From Saprospiraceae bacterium (GTDB lineage Bacteria; Bacteroidota; Bacteroidia; Chitinophagales; Saprospiraceae): a stretch of DNA of 64,000 nucleotides. How positions within the stretch are numbered: the stretch's first letter is position 1; each line of letters begins with the position of its first letter. The stretch lies in the NCBI GenBank assembly GCA_022841345.1, contig JALHRR010000004.1, forward strand, positions 1 to 64,000, given 5' to 3'. Below the pieces are notes generated by a model. The model worked only from the letters and a program-made list of their open reading frames with translations. It made no database searches and had not been told where the DNA came from. A program made the position numbers and the translations under genes. Positions 1 through 8,176 of this stretch are shown here, in pieces.

Positions 1-108
1 TTCTATAACGCAAAGCGCCCCCCGGGAAATAAAGCTTTTGCTGATGGTCTGGATAGATTTGATGCCATTCTGATGGGATACAAATTAAAAAAAAGAAATG
101 TGTCCTAA
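1..108 (+). CDS. C-terminal end of an unidentified protein (partial)
   Basis: Frame 1 is open from the first base of the window to a TAA at 106-108, giving 35 residues that end in KLKKRNVS. The start lies outside the window. The tail is basic and shows no motif I recognise, so no function is proposed. It is followed by an AACAGCTGGCT-type repeat (about 126-136) and a two-way terminator hairpin, which fits a real gene end. The open frame is short, so a chance reading frame cannot be excluded. Confidence 0.5.
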   Translation, partial: FYNAKRPPGNKAFADGLDRFDAILMGYKLKKRNVS

Positions 109-149
109 CCTCAGGCCAAAAGCCAACAGCTGGCTTTCAACAACCAACA

Positions 150-183
150 AAAAAAGGCTCCGATGTACATCGAAAGCCCTTTT
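150..183 (-). terminator. Bidirectional intrinsic terminator between convergent genes
   Basis: A hairpin with the palindromic core CGATGTACATCG is flanked by GGCT and AGCC. It has an A-run on its left side and TTTT on its right, so each strand reads stem then U-run. It sits 41 bases past the stop of the early-set gene on the minus strand and 42 bases past the plus-strand gene end, so it can serve both. Confidence 0.7.
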
Positions 184-223
184 CTATTATAACCCTAAAA
201 AATTCCCAAAGAATTGCTTCTGA

Positions 224-529
224 TTATAGAGCAATCACTCCGTTTTGTTCGTTCGCAATACCTGCGAATGTAAACTCATCAGCTGCAGTATCATTGATCC
301 AGTTTGAACCATCTACTAAGTATCTGAATTCGTATGCTTTTCCGGTCTCAAGATCGATAGATCCTTTGAATGTTCCGTTTTTCGCTTTTTTCAACTCAAG
401 GGTAGGAGTCCAGTTGTTGAAAGTACCCAAAACTGCTACTTTCTCTGCACCATTAACTACAGCCTGATCCAGTTCGAATGTTACTTTGCAGACTGGCTTG
501 CTTTTCAAAAATGACTTCTTAATGCTCAT
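224..529 (-). CDS. Isoamylase early-set (CBM48/AMPK-beta-like) domain protein
   Basis: This 101-residue protein is almost entirely one immunoglobulin-like early-set domain, of the kind found in CBM48, isoamylase N-termini and the glycogen-binding part of AMPK beta. Visible hallmarks are VAVLGTFNNW (about 31-40), the later YEFRYLVDG segment (about 67-75) and the following W. Such domains bind alpha-glucans. There is no signal peptide, so it is probably cytosolic. It is a stand-alone domain with no catalytic partner fused to it. A GH31 alpha-glucosidase lies directly upstream on the same strand, 116 bases away, which suggests a shared role in glycogen or maltodextrin handling; that link is inference. 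It has its own promoter at 556-585 and a terminator at 150-183, so it can be transcribed alone. Confidence 0.85.
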   Translation of the reverse strand: MSIKKSFLKSKPVCKVTFELDQAVVNGAEKVAVLGTFNNWTPTLELKKAKNGTFKGSIDLETGKAYEFRYLVDGSNWINDTAADEFTFAGIANEQNGVIAL

Positions 530-555
530 GATATATTATTTTAAATTTGCTGCCA

Positions 556-585
556 CAAAGATAGATTATTTTGTTTACTGTCAAA
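556..585 (-). promoter_or_regulatory. Bacteroidota-type promoter for the early-set gene
   Basis: Read on the minus strand, TTTG (582-585) is followed after 18 bases by TATCTTTG (556-563). This matches the Bacteroidota -33 TTTG / -7 TAnnTTTG pattern. It lies 27 bases upstream of the ATG at 529. Confidence 0.7.
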
Positions 586-645
586 CACTTAGCCAATTCA
601 CATTTTTCATATTCGTTTTTTCGAAGGCATAAAATGAGCAATACG

Positions 646-3048
646 CTAGCGGATTTTTACTTCCATTTTATCATTTGTATGTGCAAGTGAAATTGTCTTT
701 AAGCCAAATATTATTTGGGTATCCAGATCGTCTGACGGAAAAGGATCGAAGTTGCTCACAGGATTTACCAAACGATAATTGGTCAAAGATTCTCCTTCTT
801 TATCTGCTTGATTACCTGCTTTTTGCAGATTTTTAACCCCATGAATGTGACAAATTATTTTTGAAAATTTGCAAAAATATTTTCCCTCAGGTTCAAAAAA
901 GGTCATTTTTTGCACACTTGGGTCAAATTTTACCTTTCTCAGGTAGTGATTTTCATACTCTCCTCCATATGTAATTCCATCATCCAAATATAAAGTTGCC
1001 TCCGCCGGCAATCTCGTTCCGTACAAATGCCATTCAATTTCATCCGCTTCCAAATTGAATTGTTGCGTTACATCTTTCTTCAATGGAATTAATGCACCTT
1101 CCTTCACAAATACCGGAATCCAGTGCGGATGCAATTCAAATAAATGCACTTTGCCTCCTTCATATTCTTTATCTGTGTACCAGTCAAACCAATTTCCTTC
1201 CGGCAGATAGATTTTGATAATACTGCTCTCCGGATCTACCGGAACAATCATCAAATGGGATCCCAGAAAAAATTGATCTGAAAATTCGGAATTATAAATC
1301 TGTGGGTCCTGCCAATAATCCAGCGCAATACTCCTTAATGGTGGAATACCTGTCTTCTGATATTCACCGAATAAACTATACCAGTAAAGAGCCATTCTAT
1401 ATCGCAGTCCGATATATGCTTTGGAGATTTCTTCCACCTCTTCCCCAAATGACCAGGGCTCAGCCCGGAGACTATTGATCATGGTATGCGTTCGGAAAAA
1501 TGGCAGAAAGGATCCCAGTGCAATCCACCTTTTATAAAGCGCCGGATATGTATCTCCAACAAATCCTCCAATGTCCGCACCCGCAACAGGAATTCCCGCA
1601 AGCCCAAGGTTGACACTTAATCTGGCACTTAACTTTACATGAGAAGCCGCAGCGACATTATCTCCGGTCCATACTGCCGTATATCTTTGGGCACCAGAAA
1701 AAGCTGCTCTTGTCAATACAAATGGCCTTTCTGCGGATCCATTTCTGGCGCCATCATAAGTACTTTCTGACATTTGATTGCCATAAAGGTTTTTACCGTC
1801 ATTCAGCGTACCTCCTTTTCCATCCATATCAAACTCCGTGATCTCCGGAAAAGCATTTCCAAAAACTGCAGGCTCATTCATGTCATTCCAGAATCCATCG
1901 ACACCTGCTTTCCGTAACTCAGAGACTCTCTTAGCCCACCATTCTCTCGCTATAGGATTACTGAAATCAGGAAAAATACAACGCCCAGGCCAAACGCTGC
2001 CAACATAAGGTTTTCCATCCGGCCATTTGACAAACGCTCCCAGTGCTATTAATTCATTATATACTTCATAATTTTCTTCCACTTTGACTCCAGGATCCAA
2101 AATGACTACCAATCTGAATCCCAGTTCATGCAAGCGATCAATCATTTTTTTCCAATCCCTGAAAAACGCTGTATGCCATGTAAAGACTTTGAAGGCATCC
2201 ATATAGTGAATATCGAGATATATGACATCAGCGGGAATCTCCTTCCTTCTGAAAGTCTCTGCCAGCGCAATGACTTCTTCCTGCGGATAATAACTATATC
2301 TGCACTGTTGATAACCCAGTGACCAAATGGGAGGAAGTGGAGCATATCCGGTCATGTCTGTATACGCCTTCAAAACTCCCCGCATATCACCGGAATAATA
2401 AAAGTGGTAGCATACGGATGGATTTTCAATCTTCAGAATGATGGCTTCCTCATTCGATGTGCCAAAATCAAATACTGACCTCTGGGGCTGATCCACAAAC
2501 ATACCGTACACAATATTATTATGTACTCCATAATAGAATGGGAAAGATGCATACAGTGCATCGGAATCTTCTCCATAGGCAAAATGATCATGGTTCCAAT
2601 GTGTATAAATTTTGCCGGATTTATCCAAAGGACCTGTTTTTTCTCCTAAACCAATAATGCGTTCATTTTCTCTTTTCTTCTTGCACAGCCAGATGGAGTC
2701 TCCTTTCCACATGTTTCCCAGTGTCTCATGATCCTCCATGATTGGTTCTCCATTTAGCGTATAAGCATTTACAAGCATTTGACTTTTACTGATTATTAGG
2801 TAGCAAGTTTCAGTAAGTAATCTTAAATAATCTGTTTCTTCTCTCACTTCTGTCCATGGCAGATGAAGGTTACGGATCACAGCATGACTCACATGATCTG
2901 AATTATAATCAATAGTCTTGACCCTTACAGATATCCCATACGCATGGCTTCTGTGAAGTTCGAGCATTCCATTTTCATATTGTGCAACAAGCTTATGATC
3001 TGACATTTGCCAGGATTGTAGCGGTCCGGATGTTTGAAAACCTTGCAT
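646..3048 (-). CDS. GH31 family alpha-glucosidase
   Basis: An 800-residue glycoside hydrolase of family 31, a size normal for the family. It has an N-terminal beta-sandwich (about 1-230), a TIM-barrel catalytic domain (about 235-590) and C-terminal beta domains. The family signature WNDMNEP is at 387-393, so the predicted nucleophile is Asp389; TGDN at 461-464 supplies the acid/base Asp463. GH31 enzymes release alpha-glucose from the non-reducing end of maltodextrins; some act on xylosides, and the substrate cannot be fixed by eye. No signal peptide is visible, which suggests cytosolic breakdown of storage or imported glucans. The ATG at 3048 is the first in frame, and CAAATATA at 3082-3089 (TATATTTG on the coding strand) is a plausible -7 box. 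The neighbouring early-set protein is a likely functional partner. Confidence 0.93.
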   Translation of the reverse strand: MQGFQTSGPLQSWQMSDHKLVAQYENGMLELHRSHAYGISVRVKTIDYNSDHVSHAVIRNLHLPWTEVREETDYLRLLTETCYLIISKSQMLVNAYTLNGEPIMEDHETLGNMWKGDSIWLCKKKRENERIIGLGEKTGPLDKSGKIYTHWNHDHFAYGEDSDALYASFPFYYGVHNNIVYGMFVDQPQRSVFDFGTSNEEAIILKIENPSVCYHFYYSGDMRGVLKAYTDMTGYAPLPPIWSLGYQQCRYSYYPQEEVIALAETFRRKEIPADVIYLDIHYMDAFKVFTWHTAFFRDWKKMIDRLHELGFRLVVILDPGVKVEENYEVYNELIALGAFVKWPDGKPYVGSVWPGRCIFPDFSNPIAREWWAKRVSELRKAGVDGFWNDMNEPAVFGNAFPEITEFDMDGKGGTLNDGKNLYGNQMSESTYDGARNGSAERPFVLTRAAFSGAQRYTAVWTGDNVAAASHVKLSARLSVNLGLAGIPVAGADIGGFVGDTYPALYKRWIALGSFLPFFRTHTMINSLRAEPWSFGEEVEEISKAYIGLRYRMALYWYSLFGEYQKTGIPPLRSIALDYWQDPQIYNSEFSDQFFLGSHLMIVPVDPESSIIKIYLPEGNWFDWYTDKEYEGGKVHLFELHPHWIPVFVKEGALIPLKKDVTQQFNLEADEIEWHLYGTRLPAEATLYLDDGITYGGEYENHYLRKVKFDPSVQKMTFFEPEGKYFCKFSKIICHIHGVKNLQKAGNQADKEGESLTNYRLVNPVSNFDPFPSDDLDTQIIFGLKTISLAHTNDKMEVKIR

Positions 3049-3336
3049 CAGTCAATTTTTTAAGACCGGTAAAATACAAATCAAATATATCAACCATGCT
3101 TTAAGAAGAGAGAAATGAACAGAGGTATGCAACTTTTCCTTTCTGCTGATCCTCATGAGATATGTTAAGCTTTTCAAATACTCCTTTACAAATTCCGGAA
3201 TATTCAATGATAAAGTCTAACTTAGTAATACGGCATCACTATTTTTCACTTGCATGCAGCGAAAATAGAGCAACGATCGTAATAGTCAAAAGAAAGCGTA
3301 ACATGAGAAACTCCTGTCGATCCTAATCAATCTATC

Positions 3337-5106
3337 ATGAAACACAGTCTTACTATTTATTTATTTTGCTTTCTCCTGATATCCCTGAACTCATGCAGGA
3401 AGGATTCTTACTTTGAGGACAGGGATACCACCATCAGCCCTCCATCAATTTTTTATTTGATCAGCATTTCCGGAGTCGTTGTCAAGACCAATCAAGAAGT
3501 AATACAAGGTGCAGAAGTTTTCATCGGTGACCTGCGTGCTGTGACAGATAAGAATGGTGTATATCTGTTTCGAAATATACGGGTACCTGCAGATGTAACT
3601 GCTATGAGTATTAAAGCAGTTGGATATGAATCTCAGCTGCATCTATTCTTACCTGAAAAAGGAAAGGTGTTCAGACAAGATTTTAGCTTAAAGCAAAAAC
3701 AACACACTGCAAGTTTTAATAATGCTCAGGGAATTATTCTGGAGCTGGAGAAACAAGCCAGGTTAGAAATACCAGCCAACGCCATTCAACAATTTTCAGG
3801 TGCTCCTTACAATGGTGAAGTTCGGATACTGGCAGAATTTTTAGATCCTGATAATGCAGATCATATGGCATCTTCTCCTGGAATCTTTTTAACAGGGAAT
3901 GGACTTGAGAATAAAAAATCTATTCTGAGTCATGGATTATTGCATGTCAGAATGGAAACTCCTTCCGGAGTAAAATTGAAATTGAATTCTAATTATTCAG
4001 CCAAATTTAAAGCACCTGTTCACTCAGCCCTCCTGCAACAAATTGATCCGGGTGCAAGTGTTTGGTACCTGAATGAAAGCAATGGAAACTGGACCCAGGG
4101 TCCTGCCATACAGCGGAACGGTTCGTTTTTTGAAACTACAATCAATGAACTTTCATGGATAACTTATGGAAAATCCATTGAATGTGCCTGGTTAAGCGGA
4201 AACTTTGAAAATATTTATAAGGTTGCTTACAATCAAAGTCCTCTGGAAATTAAGGTCGGTGAGTTTTATCGAAACAGGATCACTCCGGGTGCGGACGGAA
4301 GATTTAGATTTTTAGTTCCCAGGCATAACCCGGTCAACCTGAAATTGAAATCAATTTGCAATTCCCTTATTTACAATAAAGATTTTGGTGCGCTCACTTC
4401 AGATACCACTGAACTGGGAATAATCAAAGTCACAGCACTGCCCGAGCAACTGACTATAACAGGCAGGTTTAATGTTTGCGCTGAAAAAAATCACAATGCA
4501 TATTTGCTGGTTCAAACCAGTAGCGGAAATAAGATTATGTTCCCCTCTGCTCAGAATGTGTTTTCAGGCGTCCTGGATAATTGTTCATCACAGGGAGCGG
4601 TCAGTTTTTCAATTGTAAATGCAAGCGTTGGCAAATCCAGCCCGGGTATTTCATTACCTGAAAATATACTTCAATATGATCTGGGCCAATTTGAGCTATG
4701 TGATGAAAACAACCTGATTCCATCATATGCTTATGTAACCATTGGAAACAAGACGTATTTTTCAAGTATCGCAGATGCTTCTTTTAGAAAAATTGATTCT
4801 CTAAGTGTTCATGAATATGAATTGGATGTATCCGCTGCATTGAATAATAGAGAGATGGAAATTCAGTTCTTAATATTTGACCTGAAGGAAGGATATACCT
4901 TAAATCCCAAAGCCGGTTTTAAGATATCCGGAAGCGGAGCACGATATATGACATGTAATCTGCCATCCCCGGTTTGTAATGTTGAGTTAATTATATCTGA
5001 CTATCATGGTCCCGGGTCCCTGGTGAAAGGTACTTTTAGTGGCTCAGATTCTCAAAGTTTTTCATTTGAAGGAGGATTTAAAATAAGAGTAGTAGAGAGG
5101 CAATAA
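3337..5106 (+). CDS. Envelope lipoprotein with carboxypeptidase-regulatory-like domain
   Basis: A 589-residue protein with a lipoprotein signal (hydrophobic 5-16, lipobox LNSC, Cys20), so it should be lipidated and held in the envelope. Residues about 45-115 form a CarboxypepD_reg-like beta-sandwich: ISGVVVKTNQEVIQGAEVFI, then a DKNGVYLF segment and VGYESQ. The remainder is beta-rich and unrecognised. It stands 22 bases before an ECF sigma factor, followed by a TM-plus-barrel protein. Sigma factor genes paired with surface proteins are common in Bacteroidota. I infer that the three genes form one signalling or envelope-remodelling unit; the lipoprotein could be a sensor or a surface adhesin. 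No catalytic residues are evident. Confidence 0.8.
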   Translation: MKHSLTIYLFCFLLISLNSCRKDSYFEDRDTTISPPSIFYLISISGVVVKTNQEVIQGAEVFIGDLRAVTDKNGVYLFRNIRVPADVTAMSIKAVGYESQLHLFLPEKGKVFRQDFSLKQKQHTASFNNAQGIILELEKQARLEIPANAIQQFSGAPYNGEVRILAEFLDPDNADHMASSPGIFLTGNGLENKKSILSHGLLHVRMETPSGVKLKLNSNYSAKFKAPVHSALLQQIDPGASVWYLNESNGNWTQGPAIQRNGSFFETTINELSWITYGKSIECAWLSGNFENIYKVAYNQSPLEIKVGEFYRNRITPGADGRFRFLVPRHNPVNLKLKSICNSLIYNKDFGALTSDTTELGIIKVTALPEQLTITGRFNVCAEKNHNAYLLVQTSSGNKIMFPSAQNVFSGVLDNCSSQGAVSFSIVNASVGKSSPGISLPENILQYDLGQFELCDENNLIPSYAYVTIGNKTYFSSIADASFRKIDSLSVHEYELDVSAALNNREMEIQFLIFDLKEGYTLNPKAGFKISGSGARYMTCNLPSPVCNVELIISDYHGPGSLVKGTFSGSDSQSFSFEGGFKIRVVERQ

Positions 5107-5128
5107 TCATTTTTAAGCATTATTCATT

Positions 5129-5680
5129 TTGACAATAGCGGACATAATCATAGGGTGTAAAAAAGGGGATCCAGCCTGCCAAAAGCTGCTGGTAGAGCGC
5201 TATGCCCCTTTCCTGATGAGTGTCAGCAGAAGATATATTCCATCCAATATGGATCCCGAGGATAATCTCCAGGATAGTATGATCAAGATTTTGCGATGGA
5301 TAGATAGATTTGATCCTGAACGTGGATCACTTGAAGCATGGATGAAGAGAATTGTCATTAATACTGCGCTTGATAAGCTGAAAAAGAAGTCATCTGCCAG
5401 AAATCTTCCATTGGAGGAGGTGAAACATGTAGGTATCGAACCCGAATCTTATATGGATCTGGATGGTGATAATGTACTCAAGCTGATTGAAACACTACCG
5501 GACGGTTATAAACAGATTTTCAACCTATATGTGATAGAAGGCTTTTCACACAAGGAAATTGCTACAACGCTCCAGATAGGAGAGAGCAGTTCCCGGTCAA
5601 GCCTGGCGAGAGCGAAAGAAATTTTGAGAAAGAAGTTGGAACAATTTAAAAGCAAAGAAGCATGGCTAAGATTCCTATAA
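5129..5680 (+). CDS. ECF-type RNA polymerase sigma factor
   Basis: A 183-residue sigma-70 family protein of ECF size. Region 2 covers about 22-90 (DNLQDSMIKILRWIDRFDPE, then SLEAWMKRIVINTALD) and region 4 covers about 115-170 (LPDGYKQIFNLYVIEGFSHK then the helix-turn-helix EIATTLQIGESSSRSSLARA). It directs RNA polymerase to a dedicated promoter set. The start is unusual: an in-frame stop lies at 5114-5116 and the next ATG would remove most of region 2, so translation must begin at TTG 5129 (or ATT 5126). Its last 19 bases overlap the next gene, which indicates translational coupling. No classical anti-sigma gene follows; the cytosolic tail of the next product is the best candidate regulator (inference). 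Confidence 0.9.
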   Translation: MTIADIIIGCKKGDPACQKLLVERYAPFLMSVSRRYIPSNMDPEDNLQDSMIKILRWIDRFDPERGSLEAWMKRIVINTALDKLKKKSSARNLPLEEVKHVGIEPESYMDLDGDNVLKLIETLPDGYKQIFNLYVIEGFSHKEIATTLQIGESSSRSSLARAKEILRKKLEQFKSKEAWLRFL

Positions 5681-7107
5681 ATAATTTTGATAAATTCATA
5701 AAGGATCAGGTGGAGAAGCATCAGACTCCGGTCGATACCGACCGGCTTTGGTCCAATATTCAAAAAACCGGGCGCAGTAAGAAAACAAGCATATTGCCCG
5801 GTGCTTTACTCCTTTTGTTAGTATCATTATTTGTTAGTGTACATTTATTAAATAAAGGAAATGCACTCACAAATACTGCAGCATCCCGGGATCAGAAAAT
5901 TGAAATTTCAGCGGTAAGCCTTCAGGAAAATTCTCGCATAAACTCAGGTATAAACCTGCAGTCTTCAATGAACACGCGGGCGCAAAGCACTAAAATTCAG
6001 GATGATCTGAAAAGCAGTGTGACTTTTAAGAAAACAAATTATTCCTCAGCGAAAGGGAATGCTGTTCAAACACAAGTGGATATTATTCCAAATTCAGGTT
6101 TGTTATCTTCAGGAAATACAGCGACAGCAGGAACTGAAGAATTTACTGCCACAGATATTGAAACTGCAACTTTATCTGATCACACAACATCCTTGGAAGT
6201 TTCCATTCCGATTAACTTGATGATGGAATCAGTATCAGGAGATTTACAGATTTCTCAAAATATTAATGAAGAGGGATTATCAGATTTCACTGCCTTAAGT
6301 CGTCTTACTAATTATGCATTTCAGAGTATTCAAACAGAATTTTTCTTCCCTGAATTGATGCTATTTCCTCAGCGTTCAACACGCATTCTGCATGCAAACT
6401 CCAAAAAAGGATTTGAGTTGAGATTGAATGGTGGGGTAGGAATGGTATTCAGGAACATGGAATTGCTAAATCCGGAAGCAGATCAATGGATGCAATCCAG
6501 GATGAACAACGAAAAGCAGCTGGAGTCTGTTCGACTGGGTTTGGATTTGAAATTCAGGATCACACAGAATGTTTACTTCTTTGCAGGAATGGAAGATTTC
6601 AGAATCAATGAGAGATTTGATTATACTTCTGTAGAAGAAATTACTTATACCAAAGATGGTCTTGCTGCCAGAGAGGTCCATGATGAAAACTCATTTACTG
6701 TAGAAGAAGGTCCGGTGGATATTTTTGAGGAAATACATAAAAGAGGAACCTTCTATAATCAATTTCGAATGATTAACATACCTTTCGGGATAGGTGTAAA
6801 TCAACGATACGGAAGATTTTCTCTGGGACTGGAAGCCGCAGTTCTTATAAATGCATTCCACCGGTTTGAGGGCAAAATCGCAGATGCAGCAAATGCTCTA
6901 GTTGAAATGCAGGATGTCGGAATGAAAGTCAGTCAAATTCAAACTGCAAGAATCAACGGTGTCTTTTCTTATCAATTAAATTCCAGATGGGGATTAAATT
7001 TATACACCGGTGCTGATCTGCCTTTAAGAGCTGTTCAGCTGGATCAGCACATGAGCCAAAGCTACCTTGTTTGGCATGGAAACCTTGGAATCAGTTATAA
7101 TTGGTAA
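5662..7107 (+). CDS. Single-TM protein with barrel-like C-terminus, possible trans-envelope anti-sigma partner
   Basis: A 481-residue protein that starts inside the end of the ECF sigma gene. Residues 1-42 are hydrophilic and would be cytosolic; 44-63 is one strong membrane helix. Residues 65-220 are Ser/Thr/Asn-rich and look disordered. The C-terminal part (about 230-481) has alternating beta strands and ends in LGISYNW, with the final aromatic typical of outer membrane barrels. This layout would span inner membrane, periplasm and possibly outer membrane. The overlap with the sigma gene and the cytosolic N-terminus suggest an anti-sigma role, but no zinc-binding or FecR motif is visible. That function is inference. 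The C-terminal part could instead be a soluble periplasmic beta domain. Confidence 0.75.
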   Translation: MAKIPINNFDKFIKDQVEKHQTPVDTDRLWSNIQKTGRSKKTSILPGALLLLLVSLFVSVHLLNKGNALTNTAASRDQKIEISAVSLQENSRINSGINLQSSMNTRAQSTKIQDDLKSSVTFKKTNYSSAKGNAVQTQVDIIPNSGLLSSGNTATAGTEEFTATDIETATLSDHTTSLEVSIPINLMMESVSGDLQISQNINEEGLSDFTALSRLTNYAFQSIQTEFFFPELMLFPQRSTRILHANSKKGFELRLNGGVGMVFRNMELLNPEADQWMQSRMNNEKQLESVRLGLDLKFRITQNVYFFAGMEDFRINERFDYTSVEEITYTKDGLAAREVHDENSFTVEEGPVDIFEEIHKRGTFYNQFRMINIPFGIGVNQRYGRFSLGLEAAVLINAFHRFEGKIADAANALVEMQDVGMKVSQIQTARINGVFSYQLNSRWGLNLYTGADLPLRAVQLDQHMSQSYLVWHGNLGISYNW

Positions 7108-7125
7108 AGCTGGCTGAATTCTTTT

Positions 7126-8025
7126 TTACAATTCCTTTTCAAATAAAAGGGAAGAAGACTGAATATAAGTCTCCAGATATTTTTGGATGGTTTTCAAAAG
7201 CTCTGCTGCAGTTTCTATTTGATAGCTCTCTTTTGTTGTTCTTTTTACCTTTGACTTCGCATAATAAGCTCCGGTTTCCAATTGTGTATTGGGAGTATCC
7301 GTTAGAAACATGAGTGTTTTACTTCCTTCTTCAGGACTTTTACCCAATAGTTTGAAGGCCATTTTGGTCAGCCAACCATTGGTATCTCCTAACCCTGTAC
7401 TCACGAATCCGGGGTGTTGACAATACACTCCCACCTTGTAGGGTTTTAATTTTTCTGCCAATAATTTCGTCAATAGTATTATTGACAACTTTGAATGTCT
7501 GTAGGCAGAGATGAGTCCGTATTTATTTCTCCACTCAGGATTCTCAAAATTAATGTTACCCTGATGCAATGCTGAAGCTGTAAAAATAACTTTTGGTTCA
7601 GCAGACTTTACAAGCAGGTCAATAAGAAGGTGAGTGATCAAAATGGGCGCCAGAACATTCACCTGCCAGGTTTCTTCTATTTTATCGGTTGTTTCTTTAA
7701 AATTCATATTCAGAACACCTGCATTAAGAATGATCATATCCAGATGAGTTGTAGCATCTCTCACTTTTTGGCAGGCAGGTGTAATGCTGCTTAGTTCTGA
7801 CAGATCGCATTGGATCATCTCAAATTTTCCTTTAGCATATGGATGGTTCGTTTTGATATCCTCTATCATGATAGCTGCTTTGGCGGGATTTCTTGCCAGT
7901 ACAAATACCTGTGCTCCCTGAATGGCAAGTTTCATTGCAGCTGCATATCCAAGCCCTGAAGTAGCACCTGTGATTAAGATTTTTTTGCCGCTTTGATCGG
8001 CAGATAGTGATTTTTCTCTTGACAT
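7126..8025 (-). CDS. Short-chain dehydrogenase/reductase
   Basis: A 299-residue SDR-family oxidoreductase, similar in layout to retinol dehydrogenase/WW-oxidoreductase-like members. Starting from the ATG at 8025, the cofactor motif TGATSGLG is near residues 19-26, an LNAG motif (the NNAG position) follows about 85 residues later, and the catalytic set is Ser in FTASALHQG with Tyr and Lys in YRHSK. It would use NAD(P)H on an alcohol or carbonyl substrate that cannot be named. The frame extends to a GTG at 8058, but the ATG gives a normal N-terminus. It converges on the TM/barrel gene with an 18-base gap and diverges from the FG-GAP gene. Confidence 0.9.
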   Translation of the reverse strand: MSREKSLSADQSGKKILITGATSGLGYAAAMKLAIQGAQVFVLARNPAKAAIMIEDIKTNHPYAKGKFEMIQCDLSELSSITPACQKVRDATTHLDMIILNAGVLNMNFKETTDKIEETWQVNVLAPILITHLLIDLLVKSAEPKVIFTASALHQGNINFENPEWRNKYGLISAYRHSKLSIILLTKLLAEKLKPYKVGVYCQHPGFVSTGLGDTNGWLTKMAFKLLGKSPEEGSKTLMFLTDTPNTQLETGAYYAKSKVKRTTKESYQIETAAELLKTIQKYLETYIQSSSLLFEKEL

Positions 8026-8118
8026 GCTTGATTTAATTGGTTGACACCTAAGATTCACACAACGGGACTGCGCCAGTATTGTTTAAATCTTAAGCACTTC
8101 AATCAGGGTTTGGGTGAA

Positions 8119-8148
8119 TTGCTTTGTCTGAAATTTCAATTAACTTTG
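8119..8148 (+). promoter_or_regulatory. Promoter of the FG-GAP/T9SS protein gene
   Basis: TTG at 8119-8121, a 19-base spacer and TAACTTTG at 8141-8148 match the Bacteroidota promoter. Transcription would begin near 8155, leaving only a few bases before the TTG at 8159 but a normal leader before the ATG at 8177. This favours the ATG start. Confidence 0.6.
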
Positions 8149-8176
8149 GTCACTCAACTTGCACAAACACTTCACC

